Shown here piece by piece: positions 34,233-46,803 of a stretch of DNA of 64,000 bases. Source of the stretch: Astragalus membranaceus. Its lineage: Eukaryota > Streptophyta > Magnoliopsida > Fabales > Fabaceae. The stretch lies in NCBI GenBank assembly GCA_039519185.1, contig CM076847.1, forward strand, positions 39,032,916-39,096,915, in the 5' to 3' direction. A program made the translations under genes and the position numbers. Positions within the stretch are counted from its first letter, which is position 1, and every line of letters starts with the position of its first letter. The notes under the pieces are model-generated. The model was not told where the DNA came from. It ran no database searches and saw nothing but the letters and a program-made list of their open reading frames with translations.

Positions 34233-34975
34233 ATTTTTCATAGGAACTAAAAAAAAATTAAATTTTATAAGAAGAAAAACATAGTTAACCCAATTTTTTA
34301 AAAGTGAATAAACCAGTTTTTCTCAACACGTCTCTATTCATTGTTTATAGGTGACAACTTAAGCTACCAAGGAAAAAAGTTAGGTAACTTCACCCATGTG
34401 TGGTTTACTGAGATGTCATCTATTATGTAATTTAAGAAAAAGATAATATTCACTTTTGGGAATAGAACTTTGAATAATTTTAGATTCACAAAAAAGAGGT
34501 TCAGAGTTCAAATCCAAGAAACTAAGAAGCAATCAGGATCCAAATCTAAAGTGGGGTAATTTATTTAGGCTAGAAATACTGAATGTAGGGTAAATCTGCA
34601 TTTTTGAAAAACAGCTACTACTAATTCACTTGGCAATATTGAATGCACATAGATGTGAAACCAAATTCATCCATTCAATACCACAAAGAAGTCTAGAACA
34701 GATCGATGCACCATGTTCACAAAGGACTGCATTATGCATAACAGAATTTATTGCTGAAAACCAAATATAAGTACAAGTTTTCCTAATAGTAATCAAACAT
34801 TTAAGGAACAGAATTCGATACAGAACTTCTCTTACAAACGACTACGATACTTTTTACATGAATATCAAAGAAAACAATAAGACCGTGTATGGAGAGCACA
34901 ACTGAGCTTACATGCTCAATGACAATGAAGAAAAGGCACAATCAATACCTTTCAAACACAAACTTTTTTGAACTT

Positions 34976-37952
34976 CTAACATAAAGCTCTTTGATCTGAA
35001 ACACAGGCTAAACCCTGAATCAATCTCACTATTTCAGCTGTATCATCAAGATAGTACTTAGCCTTACTTGGTTTTCGACAAACAGTGCATGCAAATACTT
35101 CAGCCCTCGGTGCTATCGGACCGTGCATCGAACTGGTAATTACCTCAAACATATCTTCATCTGACCTGTCATCTCCTATACACAAAACAAAATCAGGTGA
35201 TGTTCCCTTTTCTTGCATTGACGAAAGTAGGCGCTGCGCCACTAGTCCCTTGCTCACACCCTGCATATATACACATGTGTTTTTATTAGAACCTCTAAGT
35301 AAAATGCAACGAGTTTAACTGGTATGCATCAACAGTGTAAAGTTTTTTCCACTGTCAACCCAAACAAAAACCATGACAAGTGTGACTTTCAAAATGATTA
35401 AGATAAAAGACAAATAATTTTATGATGTATCAATTTCTAATTGGTTGACATTGTAACTAAAAAATCTTTACACCGACTGTGGATACTAACACAGATTATA
35501 TTACTTTTTAGAAGAACAACTCACTTGGTTTACATTATATTATATTATAGAATGAATCTATGGCTGAAACTCAATCCTATAGTGTTATACACACCTGTGG
35601 TTTAACCTCTACATAATTCTGGCCGCTTTTGACCGTTACTGGTTCATTTGCGAGCACGCTTTCGAGATGATCAAGAAGTTCCTTAGCTTGACATGATCCA
35701 AAATCAGGATCTGCATCTTCATAGCACCAAACAAGTGCAGTCTCCTTATCTTCAATGGTTGATCCATCAGTTGTTTCAGTATAAAGTTTCATTACAGGCT
35801 CCACAATCTGTTTCCAACTACAATCTGTTGCAGCAACACAGGTTTCCCATTCGTCATCTCGCTTCATTCTGAAACCACAAATAGTACAAAAAAACCAATG
35901 TCAGCACCTATCTCAATGAAAGCACCAATCATAAAAGATCGTAATTTACCTTAGAAAGTAACCATGCTCAGCTGCGATTCCCAGTTTCTCACAAGGAGAA
36001 AACCATTCAGAAAGTGTCGTTCGACTTTTAGCACTAACAAGAAACACCATGTTGTTTTTATCTCTACACAAGCTATTAAGAATCTCGATCGATTTACTGG
36101 TTGGGCTCTTATCGATGGAAGCCTGAGGGATTAGTGTACCATCATAATCTAGAAGGATCGCCCTATTTGTTGTCCGCTTATACGCTGAAACAATGTGCTC
36201 CATTGAGAGCTTCTTAAAGTTTGGATCAAGTGCTACAACTTTAAAACTCAATCCAAATCCAATCCCCCACCACCTTCGTCGCACGTGATCACTACACGCC
36301 CTTTCCAAATCTTGTAAGAAGCTTCGAGCCCAGTATCCAACATCATGAGTACTAACATATCTATAATGTTTTTCATGCCTAAGCTGTTTTTCTGAATCAG
36401 CCATTTCAAGTGCAGTCTCCATTGCATCTGCAACAGCATCGATATTCCACGGATTCACTCTTATTGCTCCACTTAAAGATGGTGAACAGCCAATGAACTC
36501 AGACACAACTAACATGCTTTTTTTCTTAGGGGAGGAAGCCAGCCCCAAAACTTTATCAAGTGTTTCATTCGCTTGACGGCTCACTATATATTCATATGGT
36601 ATGAGATTCATTCCATCTCGTACCGCAGTGACTAAGCAACACTCAGCAACAACATAGTAAGCAACTTTTTCATAAAAGTTAAGTGGTTCCTCAATTAGAA
36701 TAACAGGATCATACCCGAGTTTCCCATATGTTTCATTGATCCGTTTCGCCGTGGCCTTTGTCTCAGTCTGCACTTCTTTCACATCTTTCCCTCGTCCCCT
36801 CGCAGGATTCGCTATCTGGACAAGTACTACCTTTCCTTGATACTCGGGATGATGAATGAGAAGCTGCTCCATTGCCAATAACTTCAAACTTATTCCCTTA
36901 AAAATATCCATGTCATCCACCCCAAGCAACATTGTCCTTCCTTGATCAGAAAACTGTCTTATGAGCTCACAAATCTTTTCCTCTGTCTCCGACATCCTTA
37001 AAACGGATTGTAGCTGACCCATGTGAATACCAACGGGAAGAATCTTGATATTAACAGTCCTACCATAATACTCGATCCCAATATAACCTCGTTTCGACTC
37101 GTAGGTAAGACCGAGCATCCGGCTACAACAGGAGAGGAAATGCCGCGCGTAGTCAAATGTGTGGAACCCAATCAAATCCGAATTAAGAAGCGCTCTCAAG
37201 AGCTCTTCCCTAATAGGTAATGTTTTATATATTTCTGATGAAGGGAATGGACTATGAAGGAAGAATCCAAGTTTAACTCTATTAAATCTCTTCCTCAAGA
37301 AAGTTGGCAACACCATTAAATGATAATCATGTATCCACACATAATCATCTTCAGGGTTAATAACTTCCATAATCCTATCAGCAAAAATTTTATTGACAGA
37401 AACATAGGCTTGCCACAACAACCTATTAAACCTACCACCATGTTCAGGTGACAAAGGCAACATGTAATGAAACAGTGGCCATAACTGTTGTTTACAAAAC
37501 CCATGATAATACTTGGTAAACATTTCAGGTGGTAGAAAAGTAGGGACACACTTGTAATTCTCTAAAAGTATCTGTGAAACCTCATCTTGTTCATTTGGAT
37601 GAACATCTGCTCTAAGACAACCAACATAGATAACCTCAATCTCATCATCTCCTAATCCATCTTTCAATTGAAGAAGTGAATCTTCATCCCAATCAAAAGA
37701 CCAACAATTCCTATTACCATCTAATTTCTTTTGAGCCCTTATAGGAAGCTGATTAGACACTATTATGAGCCGGTCTCGGTGGACCGAAGATGAAGACTTA
37801 TCAGAACAAACACTCTCCACTGGATCATCATCAACATCAGATATCAACCCAGCTACTGTCATAATCCTTGGAATTCTCCTGTTCATCATTCCAAATGATG
37901 GAGAATCACCAGAAGCCAACTCTAACAGATTTGAATATGATCTTGAAACCAT
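34976..37952 (-). CDS. TPS: Class II trehalose-phosphate synthase (TPS8/9/10-like), three exons
   Basis: CDS exons on the minus strand are 37952-35950, 35868-35595 and 35260-34976, with GT-AG borders. They give 853 residues, normal for class II TPS. Residues about 60-545 are the glycosyltransferase-20 synthase-like domain (RLIIVSNQLPI, HDYHLMVLPTFLR, GFFLHSPFPSSEIY, AVRDGMNLIPYEY). Residues about 597-840 are the phosphatase-like domain, with LDYDGTL (about 601) and GDDRSDEDMF (788). The N-terminal SYSNLLELASGD fits the TPS8-10 group. Class II proteins keep both domains but are generally viewed as regulators of trehalose-6-phosphate/SnRK1 sugar signalling rather than active enzymes. The motif usually read GRKPSKAKY is CRKPSKAKY here. 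There is no frameshift or stop; this is the only intact host gene in the window. Confidence 0.95.
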
Positions 37953-38510
37953 CCTTCAAACCCCAAAATCTAACAAACAATGCTTTTAAACACTATACCC
38001 ACAAATCAGTCAACTTGTATAGATTGTGAAGTGATAAAAACAAGACTAGGTTTTGAATTGGGTCAACTAATACCAGTTTTGAACTGAGTGAAAGGGAAGT
38101 TACAAAGCATGAAATAGGAAGAAGAGGTGAAGATAGTGAATCTGTGATGAGCAACAAGGGAGAGAACCAAAAGAGGGAGAAGAACTTGTTTGAAGATAAG
38201 CTTAGAGAAATGGATCAGAACAAGAAGAAAAAGATAAAACATGTAGTGTAGTTCACTTTCAATCCAGAAAGAGAAATCAAATAGAGAAAAAACAAAAGGA
38301 ATGAAATAGAAAGAGATTTTTCAGATCACAGAAAACAGCAACCAAACAATATACAAGAGATTGGTGTAATAAATGGACAGAGAACATGAAAGTCAGAAAC
38401 AGATAGCTTAATAGACCAAATGGAATTAGCAAACAGTTGAAGAAAATTACCAGTTTGGTTGAGACTTGAATTCCAATTTCACTTTCATTCAGTGGATGGA
38501 TGGAAAAATA
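37953..38510 (-). other. 5' leader of the TPS gene
   Basis: About 550 bp between a TATA box and the start codon, rich in C/T on the transcribed sense strand. A splice-donor-like CTG|GTAATTTTC at 38451-38449 suggests a leader intron, which is common in class II TPS genes; the acceptor could not be fixed. Transcript ends are inferred. Confidence 0.45.
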
Positions 38511-38538
38511 AACATAAATTGTAGAGAATAACTCAACC

Positions 38539-38546
38539 CTATATAG
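38539..38546 (-). promoter_or_regulatory. TPS: Probable TATA box of the TPS gene
   Basis: CTATATAG (palindromic) lies within AT-rich sequence about 590 bp upstream of the start codon. This predicts a transcription start near 38510. Position and sequence are the only support. Confidence 0.45.
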
Positions 38547-38719
38547 TGGAGAATATTAAAAATAAAGATTTTGATATTTTTTTTAGAAAAAAAAATTATC
38601 TTAAAGAGGCTTCTCCTTGATCTCAATGGCCACCCAACCCCATAATATCTCTCTCTCTTTCCACTGAATTCAACATTGTGATAGTACTTTTGGAAGCCCA
38701 CTGAAAGTAATGTCATTTT

Positions 38720-39546
38720 TTATTTTTCTTAATTATGCTAACTTTAGATCGATTTCTAAACCGTTGGATTGTCTAAGAAGAGCTAGCGGTAATCTAAATG
38801 GACGGTGATTGATGTGCGGTTGATTATGAGAGTGAAATTGGATCATGAGTTCGTCCTTATCCTTTGTCCTTCGGCAAGTCCGTCACCGAGGATTGTTTCT
38901 TGTGGGACCCACGTGAGAGACTTGTCTGAAATTATATGCCTTGCTCTTTGGTCGTTCCACGTTTCAATCTTTCATTGGTTTTACATTCCCCCACCGTACA
39001 CGTGTTAGGCTTCTTGCCATCCATCACATCGCACATCGCACATCGAGGTTTCCTCATTGTTTTTATCCATTAATATTTCTATTTTTCTTTTTTCTTTTTA
39101 CGAAATCTCTTGTACATTACTTTACTTTATAGGGGTTCTATGTTTATTTATTAGAGCATGTTTGTTTTGGATTTTTATAAATTGGGTTTCAATAAAAAAA
39201 ATGATTGATATTAAAATAGTTAATTTTAAATAAATTGAGTTAAAAAATTAATTTGTGTATAGAATAGATGACAAAATTTGGGACTTTTCTGGCTTATAAT
39301 CGAGGTCAATTATTAGTGTCAATTATTAGTATAAGTATAAGACAAACATTTTTAAAGATAACTTAATCTAATCTAAGATGTTATAATTATATATCCTTTA
39401 AGGGGTCATCCTCTCACTAAGGGGTGGATTATCTTTATGATATCGGAGAGCCATGATTCCTTCAAAATTTTAGTTTTCTTTATTGATATGATATATAGAC
39501 ATGTATTTTTTGAGAAATGAAGTTTATATATATTAGAATTTTTAAT
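38720..39546. other. Intergenic stretch without recognisable gene
   Basis: Upstream flank of TPS, then AT-rich sequence. The two short frames at 38805 and 38941 show no domain. Confidence 0.4.
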
Positions 39547-39721
39547 AAGAGAATAGGCTTAAATATGTTTTTAGCCCAGTGAATAGGAAATCATTTGGTT
39601 TTAGTCCCTCCAATTTTTTTTTTTAAAAAACTCTTTGCAAAATTCATTTTTTTTATATTAGTCTTTTCGCTAGATGGACGTTACAAAAATAGCTTACGTG
39701 GCTAACAGATTTATGAGTTGT

Positions 39722-40648
39722 TGTAACACCCTAAATTTTGACTTCATTTGTGTGTATTATAAACCGTGTATTTATCTTATACGAAATAATAATTAGTTTC
39801 GTATTTAGAGAGTCTTTTAAGAAAAATAAATTAGTAGAACCAAAGAGAAATTTTATAGTGGGTTATCAAAAAAAATTTGAGCTAAAAACTCTATCAAATT
39901 ATAGCTAAAAAGTATCTGTCAGTGTAATTTGTACTGCACTAAAAAGTCCAAACTTATCAGAAAATTTTGAAATTTAGATATTTGAATTCTATAAAATATA
40001 AAGATCGAAATAATATCTGCAGAATTTGTTTTACCTGAAAATATATTTTTATTATTACCAAAAAAGAAAATAAATAGATATAGAAAGTGAAAGGATAATG
40101 GACAAAGTGAAAACCCATAAGTGTGAGTTCTTTCTTGCTGACAAACCTACCTTTTGTTTTCTATAAATAGAGAGTCACCCCTCCACTTTTAAACACACGC
40201 ACATCCGCAAAACCAACTTTGAAGTTCGAAGGATCAGGTTTTTCAAACTTTCTCTATTCTCTCTTCCTTTCCTTACTTTTAATTATTGTTGTTGTTTTAT
40301 TATTATATTTTTCAAAAACAAGAAATAATATTTGACACTTTTATACAACTTTCAAATATTTAATTCTTTTTTTTTCTCTCTTGCTTCACACACTAAATGA
40401 TATAGATATTTTGCCCTTAGTTTATTTTTCTCTTTAAAATTATGTGTTTTATTTTTTTACTTCTATGTTAGAATGTAGTTAAGTAGAGTTTTAGTAAAAT
40501 TATGAGTATAGTACATTAAGACATAATTGTTTTTAATGAGTAATAGGTATTGAGGAAATTGAAGTAAGTGTCCAACAAGCTATTTTGGAACAATTTCAAG
40601 GTTAGGGGAAATACTAATAATAAATTGATAGGCACAAATTGTGTGTTG

Positions 40649-40724
<76 letters not shown>

Positions 40725-42341
40725 CTAGTTATTCTTAGGTGATTTGTGTGATTTTGATTTGTTTGAGTCCTATGCAAATGAGTCAAAATAAGTACCTCTT
40801 TAAATTTAGGTGAAATGTTGGTTGTCTATTTTACTTAATGACATAACTTGGGAGGATATTGATAAGCTAAGGTGTAATCTCACAAGTTGTTCTATGAATT
40901 TTGGGAACTGATTATCAAGTTGATTATGGATTTGATGAGTAAGACTGATGATTTTACTAAAGAGCTAATACAAGATGTTTCTTATAGTACTATCAAGTAT
41001 ATAAGACCGAGGATAGGTTCGGTTGGGTCGACTACAGACCTTCTGGGGGCACTTGTGTTTCGAACTCCTACCAATAGTCAGTTGTAGCATCTCTGGTTGG
41101 AGGAAATCGTACTACCTGACACGATGAGTCTGACTGTACAGGACTATCTATAATAAGGTGCAGCGCTCGGGCAAGAATGATTGGAGTATGGATTGGATAT
41201 CTTCTCATTGCAAACAATCATGTTATGGCAGTTTAAACGGCCTTACGCTCAAGATGATAGAGAAATCTCCATGGAGTAGGTTGAGTATATTATTTCTAGT
41301 TAGCAGACTAACTTTGTTGATATCTGGTTTATCTGACTAACTATCAATAATTAATTTCACTAGAATATTATTCATGTTTTGCAGGATTTAGTGATTGCAT
41401 GTGATTGATTTTATTAGTCTTGATTAAATTTGATGTGTGTCACTTGAACAAAATTCTGCTTGTATATTATTTAGTAAATTATTGCATGTGATTGTATCCT
41501 ATTATGTGTAACTTGTGTAACCATCATGTTGCAAACTTGTGTACGAGTACCTCACCCCTTACATTTCAGATGGCGACGGGAGGACCCTTGGGTCATTTGG
41601 GACACCGACAGATTAAGTTTTTAGAAAATGAGTGTGAGCCCATCCGGGAGGTCGATGCAGTAGCCCAGACTTTAATCTACACTGGTCTTGTAAGAACAAC
41701 AGATGGAATACCTGATGCTAGAGGCGCTGATACCAGATGTGGTGGTTCCTCATGTAGTTGTACCTGATGCTGTAGTTCCCGAGATTTTTGTTCATGAAGC
41801 TGTAGTCCCAGTTCCTGCTGTACCTGGGGAGGAACCGTCTGATGGTCCCAGTAGTGGTGATACCAATAGGAATCTCCCCAACGGTTATCATTAGCACCTG
41901 TGTGATGTTGGTTTTATTTTATGACTTTTTGGAGGTTAGGGTATAAGAGTTTTGTGGGATTTATGATGGATTGTATTCTCCTATAACTCTATATTTTGAG
42001 GCAGTAACTATCAAGTATTTCGGTATAGTAACCTGATTGCTTAGGACTTAGTCTGACTTTGTAAGATATGGTACTTAGTTGTTGAAACCTTTGTAAGCCC
42101 AAGGGCATGATCATGACATGATAGATGATGACCATATATGAAGCATATATATTTTATGATATTTGTATGATATGATTTTCCTTTATATCTCCCCAAACAT
42201 TTAGAAAATTATTTTTACATAAGTTGAGAATTTTGAACTCATATCTACTTTGAATCAATACATCTTTTTTAAGAAATTGGAGATGGAATTATTATTTAAG
42301 TGTAGCACCACTTTTAAAGGTTAGGAAAATGGGGGGCTACA
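39722..42341 (+). repeat. Solo LTR (2620 bp) inside the Mutator-like element
   Basis: It begins TGTAACACCCT and ends GGGGGGCTACA, inverted matches as in gypsy LTRs, with GTTGT duplicated at 39717-39721 and 42342-42346. A TATA box, CTATAAATAG, is at 40161-40170. No second LTR, primer site or enzyme frame is found, so it is probably a solo LTR. Frames at 41492-41767 and 41703-41894 contain a Val/Pro-rich repetitive stretch of unknown meaning. Confidence 0.75.
40651..40721. repeat. (TA)35 microsatellite
   Basis: Uninterrupted TA dinucleotides over about 70 bp within the solo LTR. Likely length-variable between individuals. Confidence 0.98.
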
Positions 42342-43665
42342 GTTGTCAATTTTTTTATGCTGACTGGGACTACCACTTCATTATTTTTTATTTCTATTTA
42401 TTCTTTAATTCTTTAATTATATCAGCTTCTTTATCTCTTCTCAATCTTCCCTCTTCCCTCTCATCTGTATCATCAAAAAATTACTCTCATCCTTGTTCTT
42501 CATGCTCCTGGTGACCCTTAACCCCTTGAATCACTAACCAAATAAACTTTATCCCTTAACTTAACCCCTAAAATGGAAGAAATTAAATTCATGGTCTGCT
42601 GCATCGAAGCCCTTTTGGTTGGTTTCAACACCTTGCTTGCTTCAAAAAACAACAATGGAGGAAGATGATGATGGTGAGGGTGAAAGAGAGTGTGGGACCA
42701 TGGTGAAGGGAACAACAACAAAATCACTGTCGATTTCTCACCTTCGATTCTAAGCTTCGATTTCTCACCAGCAACAACATCTCACATTCTTGACAGACAC
42801 CAACATCTCACATTCTTGACCATCATCACCGTCGATTTCAGAACACCATCATCGTTCACCATCATCGTCGATTCACCATCGATTTCAGAACACCATCATC
42901 GTTCACCAGTGATAACAACATCTCACATTCTTGATCAACACTAACATCTTACATTCTTGACCATCATCACCATCGATTTCAGAAACTCATCATCTGAACC
43001 CACCCCCCTCCCCTTCTCATTCAGAACACCACCATCGTTCACCATCATCGTTCAGAACACCGTTGTTCTTCATCTTCAGTCTTCAAATAGAAACATGATT
43101 TATACTCAGATCTGGATGAAATTTTGATTCAATCTTTTAATCTTCTTCATCATCAGAGATCTGGACGAAATTTTGATCAATAAAACCCAGATTCATGGTG
43201 GTGTTGAGAGAGAGATTGCGATGACATGGAGGAGGAGGGAGGATGGTTTGCGGTGAGGAGAGTAGGGTGTGACCGATGAGGTTGAAGATGAGTTTCTCTC
43301 TCTTTAGTGTTTGTGGCTTTGTGTTTGGTGAAGATGGAGAAGAGAGGGATTATGGTGAAGATGAAGAGAAGGATTTCTGGGTAAGGGGGTAAGGAGGTGA
43401 AGAGGAAGAAGAAGGGGAATTAGGGTTTTCTAATTTAATGAGATTCATTAATGGCGTGGCCTATACAATCAGCAGTTAAAATAAAAGAAAACGAAATAAA
43501 AATGCCAAATCAGACATCTGTAGGACACGTAGGCTATTTTTGTAACGTCCATCTAACAGAATGACTAACATAAAAAAAGTGAATTTTGCAAGGAGTTTTA
43601 AAAAAATTGGAGGGACTAAAATCAAATCACCTCCTATTTGCAGGGGCTAAAAACATATTTAAGCC

Positions 43666-44649
43666 TAGTGAATATTTAGTTTTCTGGCCATACACTTGTA
43701 TGTTATTGGTAGTGGTGTCGTCTACTCTTACAACTAATAGGACTTTGGATCCAATCACAACTTAGACTTTTCATCTTTTGTATGCCCATTTTATTTGCAT
43801 TAAATTATACTTTTGGTTCTTTATCTTAAACCAAAATTTCAGTTTGGTTTTTTATCTTTTTTTTCCTGATTTGGTCATTTATCTTTCATATCTGTGTCAG
43901 TTTGATCTTTCATATCTGTGTCGGTTTGGTATTTTTTGAGTTTTCCATCCACTGACATTAACAGACGCCACGCTGGCTGTTAACTGCTGACGTGGTCTCC
44001 TAAATGGTTGGTCTGAGTTGGATTTCATTAATGATGTGGCTTTCCTTTTTTTAAAACAAAATTGATTACACATAATCAATTGTTTAAAAAAAATAGAAAA
44101 ATTAATTTTGAAGTAAATAAAAAAGAAATAAAAACCATGGTTTTCATCTTCTTCACCCCCATTTGAACCCTAAGTCAAAAAACTTCATCTTTATCTTCTT
44201 CACCTTCATTTGATAAACTCCACCTTAAGTCAAAAAAAACCCATCATCTTCTTCCCTGCGAAAGAAGATGATCCAAAAAAAGGAAGAAAGCTCTGGAGCT
44301 ATAGGTATTTCGTGGTAAGATTCATTGTAGTTAGGGCCGGTTATGGGCCTGTGCGGGCTGTGCTACCACACAGAGCCCCAACCCAATGCCTTTTTTTAGG
44401 GCTCCAAAATTGTTGGAGATATTTAAAATTTATATATATACACATGAAGTTAGAACAAATCTCAAAAAGTTGCATCTGTCTTGATGGTTGGACATGCGAG
44501 TCGTGTTTACTTGAAACCGAGTTCGAAACCCAAAGGTGAATATTTTTAATTTTTTCTTGACTTTAAATGAAATTGTGCAAAACTGCAGCCAGTGGTATTT
44601 GATCCTGAGACGCTAGGGCGAAAACGCATGCCAAATATCACTAAACCAG
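43666..44649. other. Intergenic stretch with a possible MITE fragment
   Basis: Around 43798-43880 the sequence reads ATTAAATTATACTTTTGGTT and then repeats of TTTGGT and TTTATCTTT, resembling one end of the Mutator-like MITE at 32365. No matching opposite end was found. No gene is seen; the 109-aa frame at 44210 has no domain. Confidence 0.35.
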
Positions 44650-45999
44650 AATTTAGTCCGTGCAAATATAGGGTTATTTGATTTTAGTCCCTCTATTTTT
44701 TTTTTTTAAAATAAGTCCGTGTAAAAGCAACTTTTTAATTTTTGAAGTGACTTTTATATTTATTTTTAATTTTTTTACCATCATTATTTGACATCCACAT
44801 TAGTTTTTTTTATCAAAAAAAATCTCTGGCTTCTTCATCTATCCCTCTCTCTCTAAACTTCTTCATCTCTCTTAATATTTCCTCTTTTCAAACCAGAAGC
44901 CCAGATTCTCTAGATTTGTAGAAACCCATCAACACAAGCACCCACATTGGAGAGTGAATAGCAGAAGGTTTCCGAAAGGGGGGAATGTAATAGTTCTGTT
45001 TGTGGGGATGATTACTGCTCAATCTCATCCTCAACCAACAGCCATGGACTCCACACATGTCCAATCCCAAATCCAAGCTCCCAATCAAATGCAAAATGAA
45101 ACCATTCCCTCTATCATTCCCAACAACACCCTGATACTCTCCCTCCACGTCCCTTCAATTTCCACCAAACCTGGACTAAAGAAGACGATGTCACATTTTG
45201 AAAAATAAGAACCCCCAAATCGAAACGATGGAGAGAAAATGATGCTACCAGTTGCTCAGGTTCCTCTCCCCTTGCGACCGCTGCTTCTCTCTTCGGTGAC
45301 CATGGTTTTCTTTCTTTCATTGGCTTTGTCTTTCTTTGTTGACAGCAACTTGATAGAGAGAGAGAGAGCAGTGGTGCGAAGTGGTGGTGTTTCAGCAGGG
45401 AAGGGGTGCGATGGGGGTGTTGTTCTGATGGCGAGGGGTTGTTCCGGTGGTGGGGAGAGCTAGTGAACAGATCTGGCCCAGTGAACAGATCTGGGCATTT
45501 ATGGTGAAAACTTTTGAGAGCGATGAGAAGTGAGAGAGATGAAGGTTTGGCATGAAAAGGGACTGAGGCAAGAGATCAGTGAGATGCAAGTGGATGTTGG
45601 TGCTACCGTGTTGTGTTTGATTCACGTGGTGGTGGTGGAGGTGGCTCGTCGGAGCTGAGTCTTGTGCTCATGGGTCGGTGGTTTTGTGAGAGAGAGACGA
45701 GATGGGAATATGGGTTTTGGTTTGAGAATTGGGGTTGAAGAAGATGGTTGTAAATCTCTTTTAATATTTGGCAAGCCAATTTTAGCATAAAGAAATTATA
45801 AAAGAAAAAAATTACAGGTCACAACTCTGTTAGCCTTGTAGGACACCTGTTAGCCAGCTCAGCGTTTTTTGTAACAGAGCACTAACAGAAGAACTTTTTA
45901 AAAAAAAAGTTTCTTTTGCAGTGAGTTATTTAAAAAAAAATTACAGGAACTAAAATCAAATGACCCCATATTTGTAGGGACTTAAAACATATTTAAGCC
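44650..45999. mobile_element. Second Mutator-like TIR element, left end damaged
   Basis: The right end (about 45895-45999) reads inverted as GGCTTAAATATGTTTTAAGT, then a TTGATTTTAGT block. The left end at 44650 matches the inner part (GTTATTTGATTTTAGTCCCT) but lacks the outer bases. The interior holds GA/CT-rich frames with no known domain, including 44888-45148 and 45239-45463. No transposase. Confidence 0.55.
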
Positions 46000-46102
46000 T
46001 TTATTTAATAATGTGACCTCAAATGGTATATATAACCATTTACTCATATTTAAGCCTTTATTTAATAATGTGACCTCAAATGGTATATATAACCATTTAC
46101 TC
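45989..46102. repeat. 57-bp direct tandem duplication, 2 copies
   Basis: The unit starts ATATTTAAGCC and ends CATTTACTC; copies begin at 45989 and 46046 and are identical. It duplicates the outer tip of the Mutator-like end together with flanking sequence. Confidence 0.9.
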
Positions 46103-46185
46103 ATAGAAACTCTTTTCCCCATGTACGGATTCTACCATTTTTATTTATTTTATATCACTTAGTGTTTACATATACGCTTTATACA

Positions 46186-46374
46186 AACCCAGAGTGTGGG
46201 GTTTAGCGGTTGGAGCTGAACCTCCCTTAACCAAGGGTCGGGGGTTCGATCCCCGCCTTGGGTACGGAATAGCGTTAAAACTCTGGGCCAGCTGTCCTGC
46301 CCCTCGAGGCACCTACAATGAGAAAGGGATTAGTCACTGCTGTCCGTGCGATGGATACCTGAGTTTACCCAAAA
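46186..46374 (+). mobile_element. tRNA-derived SINE (189 bp) with 16-bp TSD
   Basis: A perfect 16-bp duplicate, ATATACGCTTTATACA, flanks the element (46170-46185 and 46375-46390). Inside are an A-box-like TTAGCGGTTGG (46203-46213) and a B box GGTTCGATCCC (46243-46253) at tRNA-like spacing, the internal RNA polymerase III promoter. The element ends in a short A-run. It encodes nothing and would be moved by LINE proteins. Family name not assigned. Confidence 0.9.
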
Positions 46375-46390
46375 ATATACGCTTTATACA

Positions 46391-46803
46391 TGTATATCAA
46401 ATAGATGATTTGTTCCCATTTGAAACATGTAAAATACATGTTAATAAAATAGTTAACCTAAGAAGACAAATAGTTGATTAAGTTCTTATGTCTTTCTTAT
46501 TTTATCTTAAAAAACAGAGTAATCCGTGGGGCCAATTTGGTAAAAGTAGGGCCCAATTTTTAAAATTTGAACAGGGTCTTTAAATTGTTTGGGACGACCC
46601 CGATGTTAGTTTATGGGTTTTCGCCATTAATGCAGATCTGAGTTGCAGATCTGGATTTTCTGTTGAAGCATAATTTGTTCCAAGTTGGACCCCACTAGCT
46701 CATCTTATGCCCCCTCATCCCTGTTCATCTTCACAGCAAACACCCCACCTCATGGCTGACCGTAAATTGTCAGCACCACCATGTTAGTGATCCCCCCCAT
46801 TTC
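46391..46803. other. Left flank of the Tekay-type element, possibly LINE-B leader
   Basis: No gene is seen. Since 55949 onward is LINE-B and the Tekay element between them is an insertion with a 5-bp TSD, the bases just left of 46804 are either the LINE-B 5' leader or its flank. I could not decide which. Confidence 0.4.

Larger units (their letters stand above)
39556..43665. mobile_element. Mutator-like TIR element interrupted by a solo LTR
   Basis: Inverted ends of about 160 bp start GGCTTAAATATGTTTTTAGC (39556) and end with the complement at 43665. The left arm includes AGTCCCTCCAATTTTT and GGACGTTACAAAAATAGC; both recur inverted on the right. Flanking 9-mers AAGAGAATA and TAGTGAATA match at 7 of 9, as expected for an old 9-bp TSD. 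Without the inserted LTR the element is about 1.5 kb. No transposase is seen. The interior from 42520 to 43400 has CACCATCATCG-type low-complexity sequence. Confidence 0.75.

Noticed and set aside
41492..41894. Host gene with Val/Pro-rich protein
   Set aside because: Located inside a solo LTR, two overlapping short frames, no splice signals and no known domain.
39722..42341. Full LTR retrotransposon rather than a solo LTR
   Set aside because: No second LTR, primer site, polypurine tract or enzyme domain is found between the TSDs.
42690..42944. 84-residue His/Ser/Thr-rich ORF
   Set aside because: Made of repeats of CATCTCACATTCTTGA and CACCATCATCG in a Mutator-like interior; low complexity.
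46194..46265. Functional tRNA gene
   Set aside because: A and B boxes are present, but the sequence does not close as a cloverleaf, continues for 189 bp and has a 16-bp TSD, so it is a SINE.
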